Positions 8,654 to 17,757 are shown, numbered from the stretch's first letter. The stretch: DNA of 37,581 nucleotides from Photobacterium carnosum (GCF_002849605.1 NZ_NPIB01000036.1:1-37581); one strand, 5' to 3'. Notes: generated by a model not told the origin, from the sequence alone. Translations and numbers: made by a program.

Positions 8654-10318
8654 TTACGCTTTGGGTTTTAAATCTAATACGTGCAATAAACGCTCAGGTA
8701 CTCCCGCCCATGCTAAAGGACGGCCTTTAGGATTTTCTGTACTCCACCAACCGGTATAACGACTTTCATTAAATTGATAAACATCAACGCCAGACATGAC
8801 TGGAATAGTGATTTGGTTTTCAGCAATGATTTTTTGAATCTTATGGGCGATAACCATTTGCTCATCCTGATTCGCAGTTTTGTAGAAATTATCCAGCAAT
8901 TGGTCTAAATCGGCGTTTTTAAAGAAGTGCATAGCAAAACGTGGCATGCTCGTGCCTTCTTGATAACGAGAATGATAGGCGCTGTTCCAGTAACGGTAAG
9001 GGTCGGCACCATTAAAGTAATTGGTGTAAGCCATATCATAAGTACCATTGGTCATGGCTTGGTTATACACCGCAAAGTCAGAGGTTTTTGCTTTGACATC
9101 AATACCGGCTATTTGTAACTGCTCAACCCCAAGTTGAACGGTGTTGTTGAAATCAGTCCAACCTGTTGGTGATTGAATCGCTATCTCTATTTTTTTACCG
9201 GTTGGGGTTTCTACATAACCGTCACCATCAATATCTTTAAAGCCCGCTTTTGCTAACAATGCTTTGGCGTTATCAATGTTGTAAGTGTTAAAGCCTTTGT
9301 ATTGGTTGTAAATATCTTTATCAGCCCAGAATTCTAAGCCTTTGCCTAAGCCTGATGCGTAGTCATTAACGATGCCGTTGCCATAAAAAGCGACATCAAT
9401 GATTTTTTGGCGATCAATTGCCATTGATAACGCGCGACGGAAATCAAGGTTATTAATCGCTTCATTGTTACCTGGGTGCGGCGTTTTGAAATTCATCATA
9501 AAAGATTGGGTACTTGCCGCAGGATACCAGTATTTATGATTAGGATTACGAGCTACATACAGGGCATCAACATCAGGAATAAAGGCGCTAGTCCAATCCA
9601 ATTCTGATTTAATGATTTTGTTTAATAGCTGATCGTTATTGGCAATTTGCGGTACGCGTAAGCAATCGACTTCAAGGTTGTCGTTATCCCAATAATTAGG
9701 GTTACGACATTGCACATAAAGCTGTGGTGTAAAGGTATCGATTTCAGTAAATGGGCCAGAGCCTACTGGGTTTTCATTAGTAAATAATTCAGGTTTTTCA
9801 ATATCTTTCCAAATGTGTTTTGGCACAATAGGAATCGAAGCAATTTCAAACGGCAGATTAGAATTGGCTTCAGTTAATTCAAAAATAACCTTGTTATCTT
9901 GCTGGTGGATGCTTTTTATCCAGCGATCCATGCTTTTCGGATCAAGCTCTGGTTTATCATGAATAAGTTGGAATGAATACACCACATCATCAGCGGTAAA
10001 TGGCGTGCCATCTGACCATTTTACGCCGTCGCGAATTTCAAACGTCACTTGCTTCAGATCGTCAGACATATAGTAGTTTTTCGCTAGCCGCATCACGGGT
10101 TTATTGCCATGCATTTGGTTAAAAACAACTAACGGCTCATAAATAAAATCGGTTGTGGTACGTAAATTGGTTGCTAGATAAGGATTAAAGTTACGGATCA
10201 TAGTGGGATAAAAATCAGCCACAATCGTTAATTGATTTTTTTCTGCTGCAAACGTGGTTGGAGCGCACAATGTTGCTAACGTGATTAATGCTAAAGAATG
10301 TGCTTTATTTATGATCAT
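8654..10318 (-). CDS. Periplasmic solute-binding protein, family 5 (Dpp/Opp; chitooligosaccharide-binding-protein-like)
   Basis: Captures the substrate in the periplasm for the two permeases that follow. A signal peptide spans residues 1-24 (cleavage after TTFA). The SBP_bac_5 signature follows: the YEPLVVFN block, then FEIRDGVKWSDGTPFTADDV. At 554 aa it is in the usual size range. The N-terminal segment VADFYPTMIRNFNPYL and the YW-rich C-terminus recall the Vibrio chitin-oligosaccharide-binding protein (VC0620 type) more than a true dipeptide binder, which fits an oligosaccharide or glycopeptide ligand; this comparison is from memory. AAGGAA lies 6 bases before the ATG. It lies 153 bases after the beta-mannosidase gene on the same strand. 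Confidence 0.9.
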   Translation of the reverse strand: MIINKAHSLALITLATLCAPTTFAAEKNQLTIVADFYPTMIRNFNPYLATNLRTTTDFIYEPLVVFNQMHGNKPVMRLAKNYYMSDDLKQVTFEIRDGVKWSDGTPFTADDVVYSFQLIHDKPELDPKSMDRWIKSIHQQDNKVIFELTEANSNLPFEIASIPIVPKHIWKDIEKPELFTNENPVGSGPFTEIDTFTPQLYVQCRNPNYWDNDNLEVDCLRVPQIANNDQLLNKIIKSELDWTSAFIPDVDALYVARNPNHKYWYPAASTQSFMMNFKTPHPGNNEAINNLDFRRALSMAIDRQKIIDVAFYGNGIVNDYASGLGKGLEFWADKDIYNQYKGFNTYNIDNAKALLAKAGFKDIDGDGYVETPTGKKIEIAIQSPTGWTDFNNTVQLGVEQLQIAGIDVKAKTSDFAVYNQAMTNGTYDMAYTNYFNGADPYRYWNSAYHSRYQEGTSMPRFAMHFFKNADLDQLLDNFYKTANQDEQMVIAHKIQKIIAENQITIPVMSGVDVYQFNESRYTGWWSTENPKGRPLAWAGVPERLLHVLDLKPKA

Positions 10319-10406
10319 GAAAATTCCTTATTATAAATGTAGAGATAAATTCCATATAAACATGATGAAAATAGAGAATGTTTATTAATAAATAACAGTC
10401 GTAACA

Positions 10407-10434
10407 AGATACACATATAAAAATATGCGTATCT
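10407..10434 (-). promoter_or_regulatory. Hairpin between beta-mannosidase and binding-protein genes
   Basis: A 12-bp stem (10407-10418 with 10423-10434; one position is a G-U pair on the minus-strand RNA) with a four-base loop. No U-run follows, so RNA processing or stabilisation is as likely as partial termination. Confidence 0.4.
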
Positions 10435-10471
10435 GTTTGCTCTATTTATATTATTTAGGATGCTTTATAAA

Positions 10472-12934
10472 TTAATAGGTTCCTCGAAGATGATATAAGG
10501 TTAAATGCTGTTTTAATGTTTTAAGATCACAGTCACCAATATAATAAAGGCGATGTTTAGCACCTGTCATATGGCTTGGTAATAAAGTAAAACTGCTATC
10601 ACTAAAGCGACCTTGGCATTCAAGTTGTGGCTCAACAAATAATGCCGGGTAGTCAGTGTCGAGTTCTAGCCAAATCGTCTCATTATCTTGATGCCATTCT
10701 GTGTTAATGGTTGGATTTTGCAGTTGTGCGTGTTTAAACAAGCATGGGTAATGTGTATTTTCAGTCACACTGCCATCAGCGGCCGTTAAACTAACATGGT
10801 AAAACACCTGTTTAGTTTCAGAGGCGGTTAAGATGTCTTCTGTTTGCCATACAATGTCACTGCTGTCAGTAGCTAATTGGGTGTCTAGCTGCCATGTGGC
10901 GAGGACATTCCCTTGCCAATCTGCCTTGATCACTGTTCCGCTAATGGGCATCGGTTGATGATGATCATTAACCACATGCAGTGTTAGAGGTTGCTGCGGC
11001 TGTTGAATAAATGTCGCCATCACAGGGGCAAAGAAACGTTTTGCGTGATGATGGAGTTGTTTCCAACGCCCGGTATATTCAATGCTTGACCATGAACTCA
11101 CCGGCCAGCAGTCATTGAGTTGCCAATAGAGAATACCGCGGCAATGTTGTTTATGAGCGCGCCAAAACTCAGTCGCTGTTTTAATAGCGATCGCTTGTTG
11201 TACTTGGCTTAAATACAACATGTTGGCAAACCCAACCGGAAAGCGGAAATAGCGGGTAAACATTTCGGTCATAATGCTATTACCACGACCGTTCTTTTGG
11301 TGCTGTTCAAATGTCGGCGAGGTGACATTCCAATCTTCACTGTCGGCGAAGGTTTTTACCGTAGGCAATGATGGCCATGATTGATAACCAAACTCAGAAC
11401 AAAAACGCGGTTTAACATTGTGGTAAGCATCAAACGATTTGCCAGAATGCCACACATCCCAGAAATGCATATCGCCACGGTTATCGTCATGCCATGCATC
11501 GCCAAAATCGAGTTCGCCATTACACGGTGAGCTTGCCCAAAAACGACGGCTAGGATCGTACTGTTCAACCACTTGTTGCAGCATGCGATTTAAACGGTCG
11601 TAATTCACTACGTATTTTTCACGATTGTGTTTAGATTCGTCATACCAGCCAATCGCGCCAATGACTTCGTTATCACCACACCATAATGCCAGTGAGGGGT
11701 GATCCGCTAGGCGTTTTACTTGGTCAACAATTTCTAATTCAACATCGGCTAAAAACTCAGGGGTTGATGGATACAAGGCACAAGCAAACATCAAATCTTG
11801 CCACACTAATAATCCGAGTTCGTCACACAACTCATAAAAAATATCATGCTCATACATGCCACCACCCCATACACGGATCATATTCATGTTAGCGGCAACT
11901 GCATCTTCTAATAGTTGACGATAACGTGCAGGCGTTTGACGGCTGGGTAGGGCATCGAGTGGGATCCAATTGGCACCTTTGGCGGTGATCGCATTGCCAT
12001 TAACCACAAATGTCATTGCACTACCAATAGCATCAGTTTGTGTATCTAATGTGAGTTCACGTAGTCCAAGTTTTTTGGTGATGGTGTGATTATTAAGCGT
12101 AACTGTTAATGGGTACAATGGCTGCTCGCCATAACCCGCAGGCCACCAGCGCTGTGGATTTTTCACAACAATAATGGTGGTAACAGTTTGAATGCCATTG
12201 TTTGTATTATCTATAACGATAGTGTGTACTTGCTTATCAAAGTTAATTTCAAGTGCTTGCTCCGTACAGTTCTTCAGTACTTCGCAATCAATGTTAACGG
12301 TGACTTCACAATCGCCATTGGGTAGCCATGCTTGTTGGGTTCTAACATGGTGTAAGCGAGTGTTATAAACCGGGGTGAGTGTCAGTGAGTTATATACCCC
12401 TGTTGATAATAAACAAATGCCCCAATCCCAGCCTGCGTGACATTGGGTTTTACGCAGAGTATTCATGTGTGGAATTTGATTATTACCGACCGCCCATGGC
12501 ACGGGGAAAGGTAGTTTTTCTGCACGTCGCTGTGCTTCACTATCATTACGCGCTAATGCAATACTGATGTGGTTCACACCCTGTTGTAGGTAGGGCAGAA
12601 CATTAACCTGATAAAGACGGAACATGTTGCTGCAGGTTAATACCTGAGTACCGTTAATGCTAACGATAGCCATGGTATCAACAAACGACAAATTCAAATC
12701 GATGGCGGTTGCAGTCAGTTGCTCGGTTGTGAGTGTGAAGTCTGTTGTTAGTTGCCACTCACTTTCACCGACCCATTGAATTAATTCTTCATTACAACCG
12801 AAATAAGGTTGTGGCAGTAAATCCGCTTGAATGAGTGCTGAATGTACATCGCCAGGCAGTGCGCATGGAATAGAAATATGTGAATGCTGTGGGGAAGTGA
12901 GTAGCCACTGACCATCTAATGAAATATGCGACAC
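10472..12934 (-). CDS. Beta-mannosidase, glycoside hydrolase family 2
   Basis: Hydrolyses terminal beta-mannosyl residues, for example Man-beta-1,4-GlcNAc of the N-glycan core or manno-oligosaccharides. Domains in order are a GH2 sugar-binding jelly roll (~1-180), an Ig-like domain (~190-295), the TIM barrel (~300-640) and C-terminal beta domains. The block NMIRVWGGGMYEHDIFYELC (350-370) is typical of beta-mannosidases. The catalytic acid is E423 in WCGDNEV and the nucleophile is E514 in FCSEFGYQSWPS. The length of 820 aa fits. No signal peptide is present, so it acts on imported substrate. The start codon is GTG at 12934 with AGGAG 6 bases upstream. It probably heads the operon that continues into the binding protein and permeases. 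Confidence 0.93.
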   Translation of the reverse strand: MSHISLDGQWLLTSPQHSHISIPCALPGDVHSALIQADLLPQPYFGCNEELIQWVGESEWQLTTDFTLTTEQLTATAIDLNLSFVDTMAIVSINGTQVLTCSNMFRLYQVNVLPYLQQGVNHISIALARNDSEAQRRAEKLPFPVPWAVGNNQIPHMNTLRKTQCHAGWDWGICLLSTGVYNSLTLTPVYNTRLHHVRTQQAWLPNGDCEVTVNIDCEVLKNCTEQALEINFDKQVHTIVIDNTNNGIQTVTTIIVVKNPQRWWPAGYGEQPLYPLTVTLNNHTITKKLGLRELTLDTQTDAIGSAMTFVVNGNAITAKGANWIPLDALPSRQTPARYRQLLEDAVAANMNMIRVWGGGMYEHDIFYELCDELGLLVWQDLMFACALYPSTPEFLADVELEIVDQVKRLADHPSLALWCGDNEVIGAIGWYDESKHNREKYVVNYDRLNRMLQQVVEQYDPSRRFWASSPCNGELDFGDAWHDDNRGDMHFWDVWHSGKSFDAYHNVKPRFCSEFGYQSWPSLPTVKTFADSEDWNVTSPTFEQHQKNGRGNSIMTEMFTRYFRFPVGFANMLYLSQVQQAIAIKTATEFWRAHKQHCRGILYWQLNDCWPVSSWSSIEYTGRWKQLHHHAKRFFAPVMATFIQQPQQPLTLHVVNDHHQPMPISGTVIKADWQGNVLATWQLDTQLATDSSDIVWQTEDILTASETKQVFYHVSLTAADGSVTENTHYPCLFKHAQLQNPTINTEWHQDNETIWLELDTDYPALFVEPQLECQGRFSDSSFTLLPSHMTGAKHRLYYIGDCDLKTLKQHLTLYHLRGTY

Positions 12935-13116
12935 GTGAGACTCCTGTCAACTGCGCGAATAAAGTAAGAGTGTATTACGCTCGTTAAAAAATTAGCAGTG
13001 GACAAAAGGCGTTGTAACTGGATTTATGTACCCAATTGATGGATATGTGACCGTGTTAAATACTCTGTGATAGGTTGAGGATATGGCTGGTGGGGACTAT
13101 TTGTCATTATGCTTGA

Positions 13117-13159
13117 TTAAAAAAAATGACATCGAGATTTATTGATTTCGATGTCATTT
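13117..13159 (-). terminator. Terminator of the PliG-like gene
   Basis: A 12-bp perfect stem (13124-13135 with 13148-13159). On the minus strand it runs into a U-run (the A-tract at 13117-13123). Confidence 0.85.
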
Positions 13160-13179
13160 GTTTCATGCTGTTGTAAATC

Positions 13180-13602
13180 TTAATTCAAGGTGATTTTTAG
13201 GGTGTAGTTTTGGCTTGAATTACGTTTACTGATGGCATGATATTCACCAATACTAAGATGGTATTGACCCGTAAAAGGTAGAGTATAGGTATCGCGTTGA
13301 TTAGGGTTAGTCGAAATGGCGGAAATATCGACCGCTTGTTTCATTTGTGGGTGTTTGATGGTAACCCATAATTTCGCACTATCAGTTGTGACTAGTGTTG
13401 TGATTTTCTGGCCTTGGTGACCATAGAAACTGAAGTCATTGGTAACATCGTTGTGAACGACACCGGAATATTGATAACGATGAATTTGCTGAGAAAATGG
13501 AATTGATAATGGTGATTCCGTGGCTGATGTTGTATTAGCAAAAGCAGAGAAGCTAATGTTACATGCGCAAAGAACGATCAAGGCTTGCAGTGATTTTTTC
13601 AT
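13180..13602 (-). CDS. Exported small protein resembling the g-type lysozyme inhibitor PliG
   Basis: A 140-residue protein with a clear signal peptide (MKKSLQALIVLCACNISFSAFA). The mature part aligns by pattern with periplasmic E. coli PliG: YSGVV...DFSFYGHQGQKI corresponds to YSG...TFYAKKGQKV, then a TYTLPFTGQYHLSIGEY block corresponds to QYSLPASGKYEL, then SSQNYTLKITLN corresponds to KKYNVDIQI. PliG-type proteins protect peptidoglycan from goose-type lysozyme, which fish and invertebrates produce. GGGAG precedes the ATG and a strong terminator follows, so it is its own transcription unit between the AraC and beta-mannosidase genes. It could instead be another PPC-like beta-sandwich protein. 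Confidence 0.6.
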   Translation of the reverse strand: MKKSLQALIVLCACNISFSAFANTTSATESPLSIPFSQQIHRYQYSGVVHNDVTNDFSFYGHQGQKITTLVTTDSAKLWVTIKHPQMKQAVDISAISTNPNQRDTYTLPFTGQYHLSIGEYHAISKRNSSQNYTLKITLN

Positions 13603-13706
13603 TTTTATCTCCCATTAAAATAACAGCATATTAAGCTTATTAGTTGTAATGGGTATATATAAAAACAGAATATAAACATTCACTTATTTATACTATATAG
13701 GCATCG

Positions 13707-14549
13707 TTAATGAACCCGATATTCTGTGGGTGTTTTACCTGTTTTACGTTTAAACACACGACAAAAATAATTAGAATCATGATAACCGCAACGATTTGCC
13801 ACTTCTTCTAAACGGAAATTGTAGCGTTTTAGCATGAATTTTGCCCGCTCTAAACGTACCCACGCGATATAATCAGCAAACCGCATATGACCTTCTTGAC
13901 GAAACAAACGTGATAGATGATTTGGTGAAATATTAAACCGTTCTGCTACGGTGTTACGGTTGATATTACGATGAAAATTTTCTTGAACGTAAATACAAAT
14001 GCCTTTGAATAAATCTTGGCTGCGGCGGGTGCAGTCAGTGGTTGGCATTTCAAGCATATCTTTGCAGTAGCATAGTAGTGCCATTAATAAAAATTTATCA
14101 GCTGGCTGTCTTTTCTTTTCGTGGGTCAAACTTGATAATGCATTGAGAATATGATCGATAGCATGGCTGCTACGCTGTGGCACACTGTATTTCTGAACAT
14201 CATAAAAACCGTCTTCATTTTCACGTTTGCTGACCAAACTAAAACCAAGCTGACTTTTACCAAATAATAAACTTAATACTGAACATTCGTGTTGCCAGTC
14301 GGGTTTATTCCAAGCGTTGGCTGGAATGAATAATGCTTCGCCGACACCTAATGTAATATTAGTAACATCTGATTGTTGGTTATCAAAGGTATTGGCATAA
14401 CGGCCTTTAAAGACCAGTTCAAGCCGTGGAAAGTTAACTTGATAGCTTGATTCTAGCGGTGGTAACGAGTCCCCTGCAAACCAAATGTTATTTAAAGATT
14501 CAAAATCAGAAATGGCACTATCAAGCAAATCAATGAAAATATCATGCAT
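13707..14549 (-). CDS. AraC-family transcriptional regulator
   Basis: An N-terminal cupin-like ligand domain (~1-150) is followed by two helix-turn-helix motifs in the last ~100 residues (NRNTVAERFNISPNHLSRLF and LEEVANRCGYHDSNYFCRVF, ending KRKTGKTPTEYR). This is the classic AraC C-terminal layout. The gene lies upstream of the PliG-like and beta-mannosidase genes and downstream of the PTS genes, so it is the natural candidate activator for the beta-mannosidase/transporter operon; that link is inferred. A 12-bp palindrome AATGTGCACATT lies about 80 bases upstream of its start. Confidence 0.92.
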   Translation of the reverse strand: MHDIFIDLLDSAISDFESLNNIWFAGDSLPPLESSYQVNFPRLELVFKGRYANTFDNQQSDVTNITLGVGEALFIPANAWNKPDWQHECSVLSLLFGKSQLGFSLVSKRENEDGFYDVQKYSVPQRSSHAIDHILNALSSLTHEKKRQPADKFLLMALLCYCKDMLEMPTTDCTRRSQDLFKGICIYVQENFHRNINRNTVAERFNISPNHLSRLFRQEGHMRFADYIAWVRLERAKFMLKRYNFRLEEVANRCGYHDSNYFCRVFKRKTGKTPTEYRVH

Positions 14550-14625
14550 GTCTTGCGTCTACTTATTGTTATTTTTTATGGGCGTGGACTAACTAATAGA
14601 GACCACTAAATGTCCCCTATGTGTG

Positions 14626-14637
14626 AATGTGCACATT
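14626..14637. promoter_or_regulatory. Palindrome upstream of the AraC gene
   Basis: Perfect 12-bp palindrome AATGTGCACATT, preceded by GTGTG. It could be a regulator half-site pair. It only partly matches a CRP site. Confidence 0.25.
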
Positions 14638-14730
14638 ATCATTTAGCTGGTAATGGGATGCGATATAATGCTGTGGGAAGTGTTATCTTGATACCAGTTT
14701 ATTTTGGCGATGTGGCTGTTTTAGCTGTTA

Positions 14731-14771
14731 TATAAAAAGCCACCTTAAATAATGTGATCTAAGGTGGCTTT
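14731..14771 (-). terminator. Terminator of the PTS genes
   Basis: A 12-bp perfect stem (14736-14747 with 14760-14771). On the minus strand it is followed by U-rich sequence. It sits 52 bases past the EIIB stop at 14823. Confidence 0.88.
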
Positions 14772-14822
14772 GTTTGAGGGGGAAATCATCTGGCATTCAT
14801 TTAATTGTGCCGGATGGCGCGA

Positions 14823-15137
14823 TTAAGCTTGAGCTAAATGCGCTTCAATTTTATCCATGATTTGTGGTGCTTTCTTTACTGCGTCTGCAACACCGACACG
14901 TACAATCTTCTTACCAGCGAAACGCTCTTCGTTTTTAATTGCGATGTCTTTGGTTAGGATAATAATATCAGCGTCAGCAACGTCACTCATGGTGATTTCG
15001 TTTTCAATACCGATAGAACCTTGGGTTTCAACTTTAACATCCCAGCCTTTCGCTTTTGCTGCGATTTCTAAAGCTTCAGCTGCCATGTATGTATGTGCAA
15101 CACCTGATGGGCAAGAAGTGATAGCTAATAATTTCAT
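14823..15137 (-). CDS. PTS fructose-type EIIB component
   Basis: The phosphocarrier domain that receives phosphate from an EIIA and passes it to the sugar entering through EIIC. The phosphocysteine is C9 in AITSCPSGVAHTYMAAEAL, the signature of fructose/mannitol-superfamily EIIB proteins of the Frv/Frw/FruA type. The 104-residue product is a single free-standing domain. The ATG at 15137 is chosen because GGAG lies 7 bases before it; a TTG 12 bases further upstream overlaps that site. It follows the EIIC gene by 60 bases. No EIIA or HPr-like gene lies nearby, so phosphate must be supplied in trans. Confidence 0.93.
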   Translation of the reverse strand: MKLLAITSCPSGVAHTYMAAEALEIAAKAKGWDVKVETQGSIGIENEITMSDVADADIIILTKDIAIKNEERFAGKKIVRVGVADAVKKAPQIMDKIEAHLAQA

Positions 15138-15197
15138 GTGAATCTCCAAATTTGTTATTTAATGCGATAAACGCGTTGATAAATGAATGCGATGTTA

Positions 15198-16256
15198 TTA
15201 ATCAAAACTTAGGTCTAGGTCGTCAGAAGCTGCGGTTGGCGCTTTTTCTTCTTGACGGTCTGCGATAGGTTTCTTAAGGAAGTTAACCATTAAGGCTGTT
15301 GTTACCGAGCCTGCAATAATGGCGACTACGTAGAAGATACGACCATCAACAACGGGTAGGACAATCAGACCGCCCCAAGGTGCGTGGTTTAGGACACCGA
15401 ATAAGAATGCGATGACGTTACCGACGATACCACCCACCACGATTGACGGGATTACACGGACTGGATCAGAGGCTGCGAATGGGATTGCACCTTCAGTGAT
15501 ACCGATACAACCCATGATGCCAGCGGCTTTACCTGCTTCACGCTCTTCATCAGAGTAACGCTTAGGAGATAAAAGAGTAGCAAGGAACATACCTAGTGGT
15601 GGTACACAGATAGCAACACCCACGCCACCCATTAACCAAGGTTGAGTACCAACTTGTGTTTGAGCGAATAAGGTTGCTACTTTATTGATTGGGCCACCCA
15701 TATCAAAGGCTGTCATACCGCCTAGAATTACACCCAAGAATGCTTTAGATGTACCCGCCATGCCTTGAAGCCAAGTGTTCATGCCTTCCATTGCCATTGC
15801 AATTGGTGCACCAATAACCCAGATAACAAGACCTGAAACAATAAACGTGCCACCAATAGGAAGAATGAAATAGGTTGAGATGGCTTTTAGTTTATTTGAT
15901 AACGGAATACGTTTTAGTTGTAGTACGACGTAACCCGCAATGAAACCAACAATGATGGCCCCGATGAAACCCGCGTTAACTTGGTTAGCAAGGTAAGCAC
16001 CAATCATACCCGGTGCAAGTGCTGGGCGGTCAGCGATAGAGTAAGCAATGTAGCCACCTAACACTGGTACGAATAATGTGAAACCTGCGATACCCATGTC
16101 CCAAAGGCCTTCAAGGAAAACACCTTGAGGAACTGCGCCTTTACCACCTAGCATTACTGATAATGCAAGTAATACACCACCAGCAACAACGAAAGGTAAC
16201 ATGTGACTGGTACCTGTTAATAGGTGCCGTTTTAGTTGCGACAATTGGTTTTTCAT
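15198..16256 (-). CDS. PTS fructose-type EIIC membrane component
   Basis: The sugar channel of a phosphotransferase system of the fructose superfamily. It shows about nine to ten hydrophobic segments, the FDMGGPINKVA block (~190-202) and the GITEGAIPFAASDP block (~252-265) that lines the substrate site. The length of 352 aa is typical of a separate IIC subunit, with an acidic polar C-terminal tail. The sugar cannot be told from sequence; mannose or a mannose derivative released by the neighbouring beta-mannosidase is an attractive guess. GGAG lies 8 bases before the ATG. A CRP-like site lies 172-187 bases upstream. Confidence 0.92.
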   Translation of the reverse strand: MKNQLSQLKRHLLTGTSHMLPFVVAGGVLLALSVMLGGKGAVPQGVFLEGLWDMGIAGFTLFVPVLGGYIAYSIADRPALAPGMIGAYLANQVNAGFIGAIIVGFIAGYVVLQLKRIPLSNKLKAISTYFILPIGGTFIVSGLVIWVIGAPIAMAMEGMNTWLQGMAGTSKAFLGVILGGMTAFDMGGPINKVATLFAQTQVGTQPWLMGGVGVAICVPPLGMFLATLLSPKRYSDEEREAGKAAGIMGCIGITEGAIPFAASDPVRVIPSIVVGGIVGNVIAFLFGVLNHAPWGGLIVLPVVDGRIFYVVAIIAGSVTTALMVNFLKKPIADRQEEKAPTAASDDLDLSFD

Positions 16257-16427
16257 AAGAATAACTCCATTTCGTTATGATAAATTTGGCCACGTACAAG
16301 GACAAGAACATAACAGGTTTAAGATGGCGGTAAGCCGTTTTGTTGGGGCTATTATGTGCGGCTAAAACAATTATCGGTATGGGATAAAGGGTGCATTTAC
16401 TGGACATTTGTAACCAGCCAAATGAGT

Positions 16428-16443
16428 TGTGATTTAACTCTCA
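16428..16443 (-). promoter_or_regulatory. CRP-like site upstream of the PTS genes
   Basis: TGTGATTTAACTCTCA matches TGTGA-N6-TCACA at nine of ten conserved positions. It lies between the upstream AraC gene's stop and the EIIC start, where catabolite control of a PTS operon would be expected. Confidence 0.5.
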
Positions 16444-16582
16444 GGTTGGCTATAGGGATAAGGAGATCTAGCGCACAGAACGGGCGCTAATGGTGTTTAT
16501 TTTTGATTGCAGTAATAAGAAAAGCACTTTATATGGGGAATTATAGGGTGCTTGGGCGCTATAAGTGCTCGACGAAGGTGGA

Positions 16583-17362
16583 TTAATCTAGCCGTAAGCG
16601 ATATTGATCTGGCGTGGCACCTGCATATTTTTTAAATAACGTAATAAAGGGCGAGGCTTGGTGATAACCCAAGGTTAATGCGGTTTCATTGACGGACATA
16701 CCTTGGCGCAGTAAATGGAGTGAATAGATAAATTTACGTCGTTGTCGCCACTCAGTAAAACTGATTCCCAATTTATTTTTATAATGGCGAGCCAATGTTC
16801 GTTCTGTTGTATGCAGTAGCTGTGCCCATTGGGTGAGTGACAGATTATTGATTGGGTTATGTTCTAGTTCAACTAAAATTGGCTGTAATAGCTTATCTTC
16901 GCTGGTGGGTAGAAATTGGTCGTGTTCTTTACATAATAGTACTTGATCAAATAGTACGGTGATTAAGCGCTTATCTTGTTCTGTTGTTGCAACCATAATC
17001 TGGCGTTGACGTAAATCCTCGATAATGGCAGTTATCACGTCGGTGACTTCAAGTAAGCATGGATAAGCGGGAAGCTGATCAGATAACGGCGCGCAAATGT
17101 TCATTGAACAATAATTAAGACTACGACGAATATAGCTTTTATGTTCGATCTTTGCAGGGATCCACAACGCATAACGAGGGGGCGCTAAAAAGCGATTATT
17201 GTGGGTGCTGAGTTCAATAATACCGTTGGTAACAAGGTGAAGCTGTCCCCAATAATGGATATGACTCAAGGTACTAGTATCGGGTTCAAATATCTCATGA
17301 ACAAAAAATATATCATCAGGTGGGTTATTATTGTCAATAATTGGGTTGTAAATAGTTGTCAT
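16583..17362 (-). CDS. AraC-family transcriptional regulator with cupin N-terminus
   Basis: A 259-residue regulator. The N-terminal cupin (LSHIHYWGQLHLVTNGIIEL) is followed by an AraC DNA-binding domain (LTQWAQLLHTTERTLARHYK and VNETALTLGYHQASPFITLF, ending YAGATPDQYRLRLD). The 'GQL...G...T...R...P...WIP' N-terminus belongs to the compact AraC type that often controls sugar or efflux genes. It lies directly upstream of the PTS genes on the same strand with a 326-base gap that carries a CRP-like site, so PTS control is likely. The ATG at 17362 has no strong ribosome site. Confidence 0.92.
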   Translation of the reverse strand: MTTIYNPIIDNNNPPDDIFFVHEIFEPDTSTLSHIHYWGQLHLVTNGIIELSTHNNRFLAPPRYALWIPAKIEHKSYIRRSLNYCSMNICAPLSDQLPAYPCLLEVTDVITAIIEDLRQRQIMVATTEQDKRLITVLFDQVLLCKEHDQFLPTSEDKLLQPILVELEHNPINNLSLTQWAQLLHTTERTLARHYKNKLGISFTEWRQRRKFIYSLHLLRQGMSVNETALTLGYHQASPFITLFKKYAGATPDQYRLRLD

Positions 17363-17757
17363 AATCAGATCTAAACAGTATTACGAATTTAAGAGTATAC
17401 CAGTCAATAAGTAGAATAGATGCAATGGGTTATATATATACTTTTATTGGTGATATTGAATTAAAGAAGGTTTTATCGAAAATTTTGACTGATACATGGC
17501 GAAGTTAAACACCAGATATAATTTTTGCGGGAGCGTAAATAGTTTGAAAGCAATATCGCTTTAATTTCTATTTGTCTTCGTTGTAATATCATTCAAATTT
17601 AATGTGAAGTGATATAGCGTGATGATGAAAAAACATAAGCAATAGCAGAAGGTAAGTTGGTACATTAGTATTTCTATCGGGTGTTAATTGATTTTTAATT
17701 GGATGTAGCCATACTCATTTATATTCAAATCTTACATCCACAAAAAAGACAATAATT
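17363..17757. other. Intergenic region between divergent genes
   Basis: About 395 AT-rich bases with the AraC gene's promoter region on one side and the lipoprotein leader on the other. An 8-bp inverted repeat TGGATGTA (17700-17707) / TACATCCA (17733-17740) ends 17 bases before the lipoprotein ATG, as an operator or leader hairpin. No gene is seen. Confidence 0.4.

Noticed and set aside
16141..16407. 88-codon frame upstream of EIIC
   Set aside because: It overlaps the start of EIIC in another frame, has no ribosome site, and its composition is unlike a protein.
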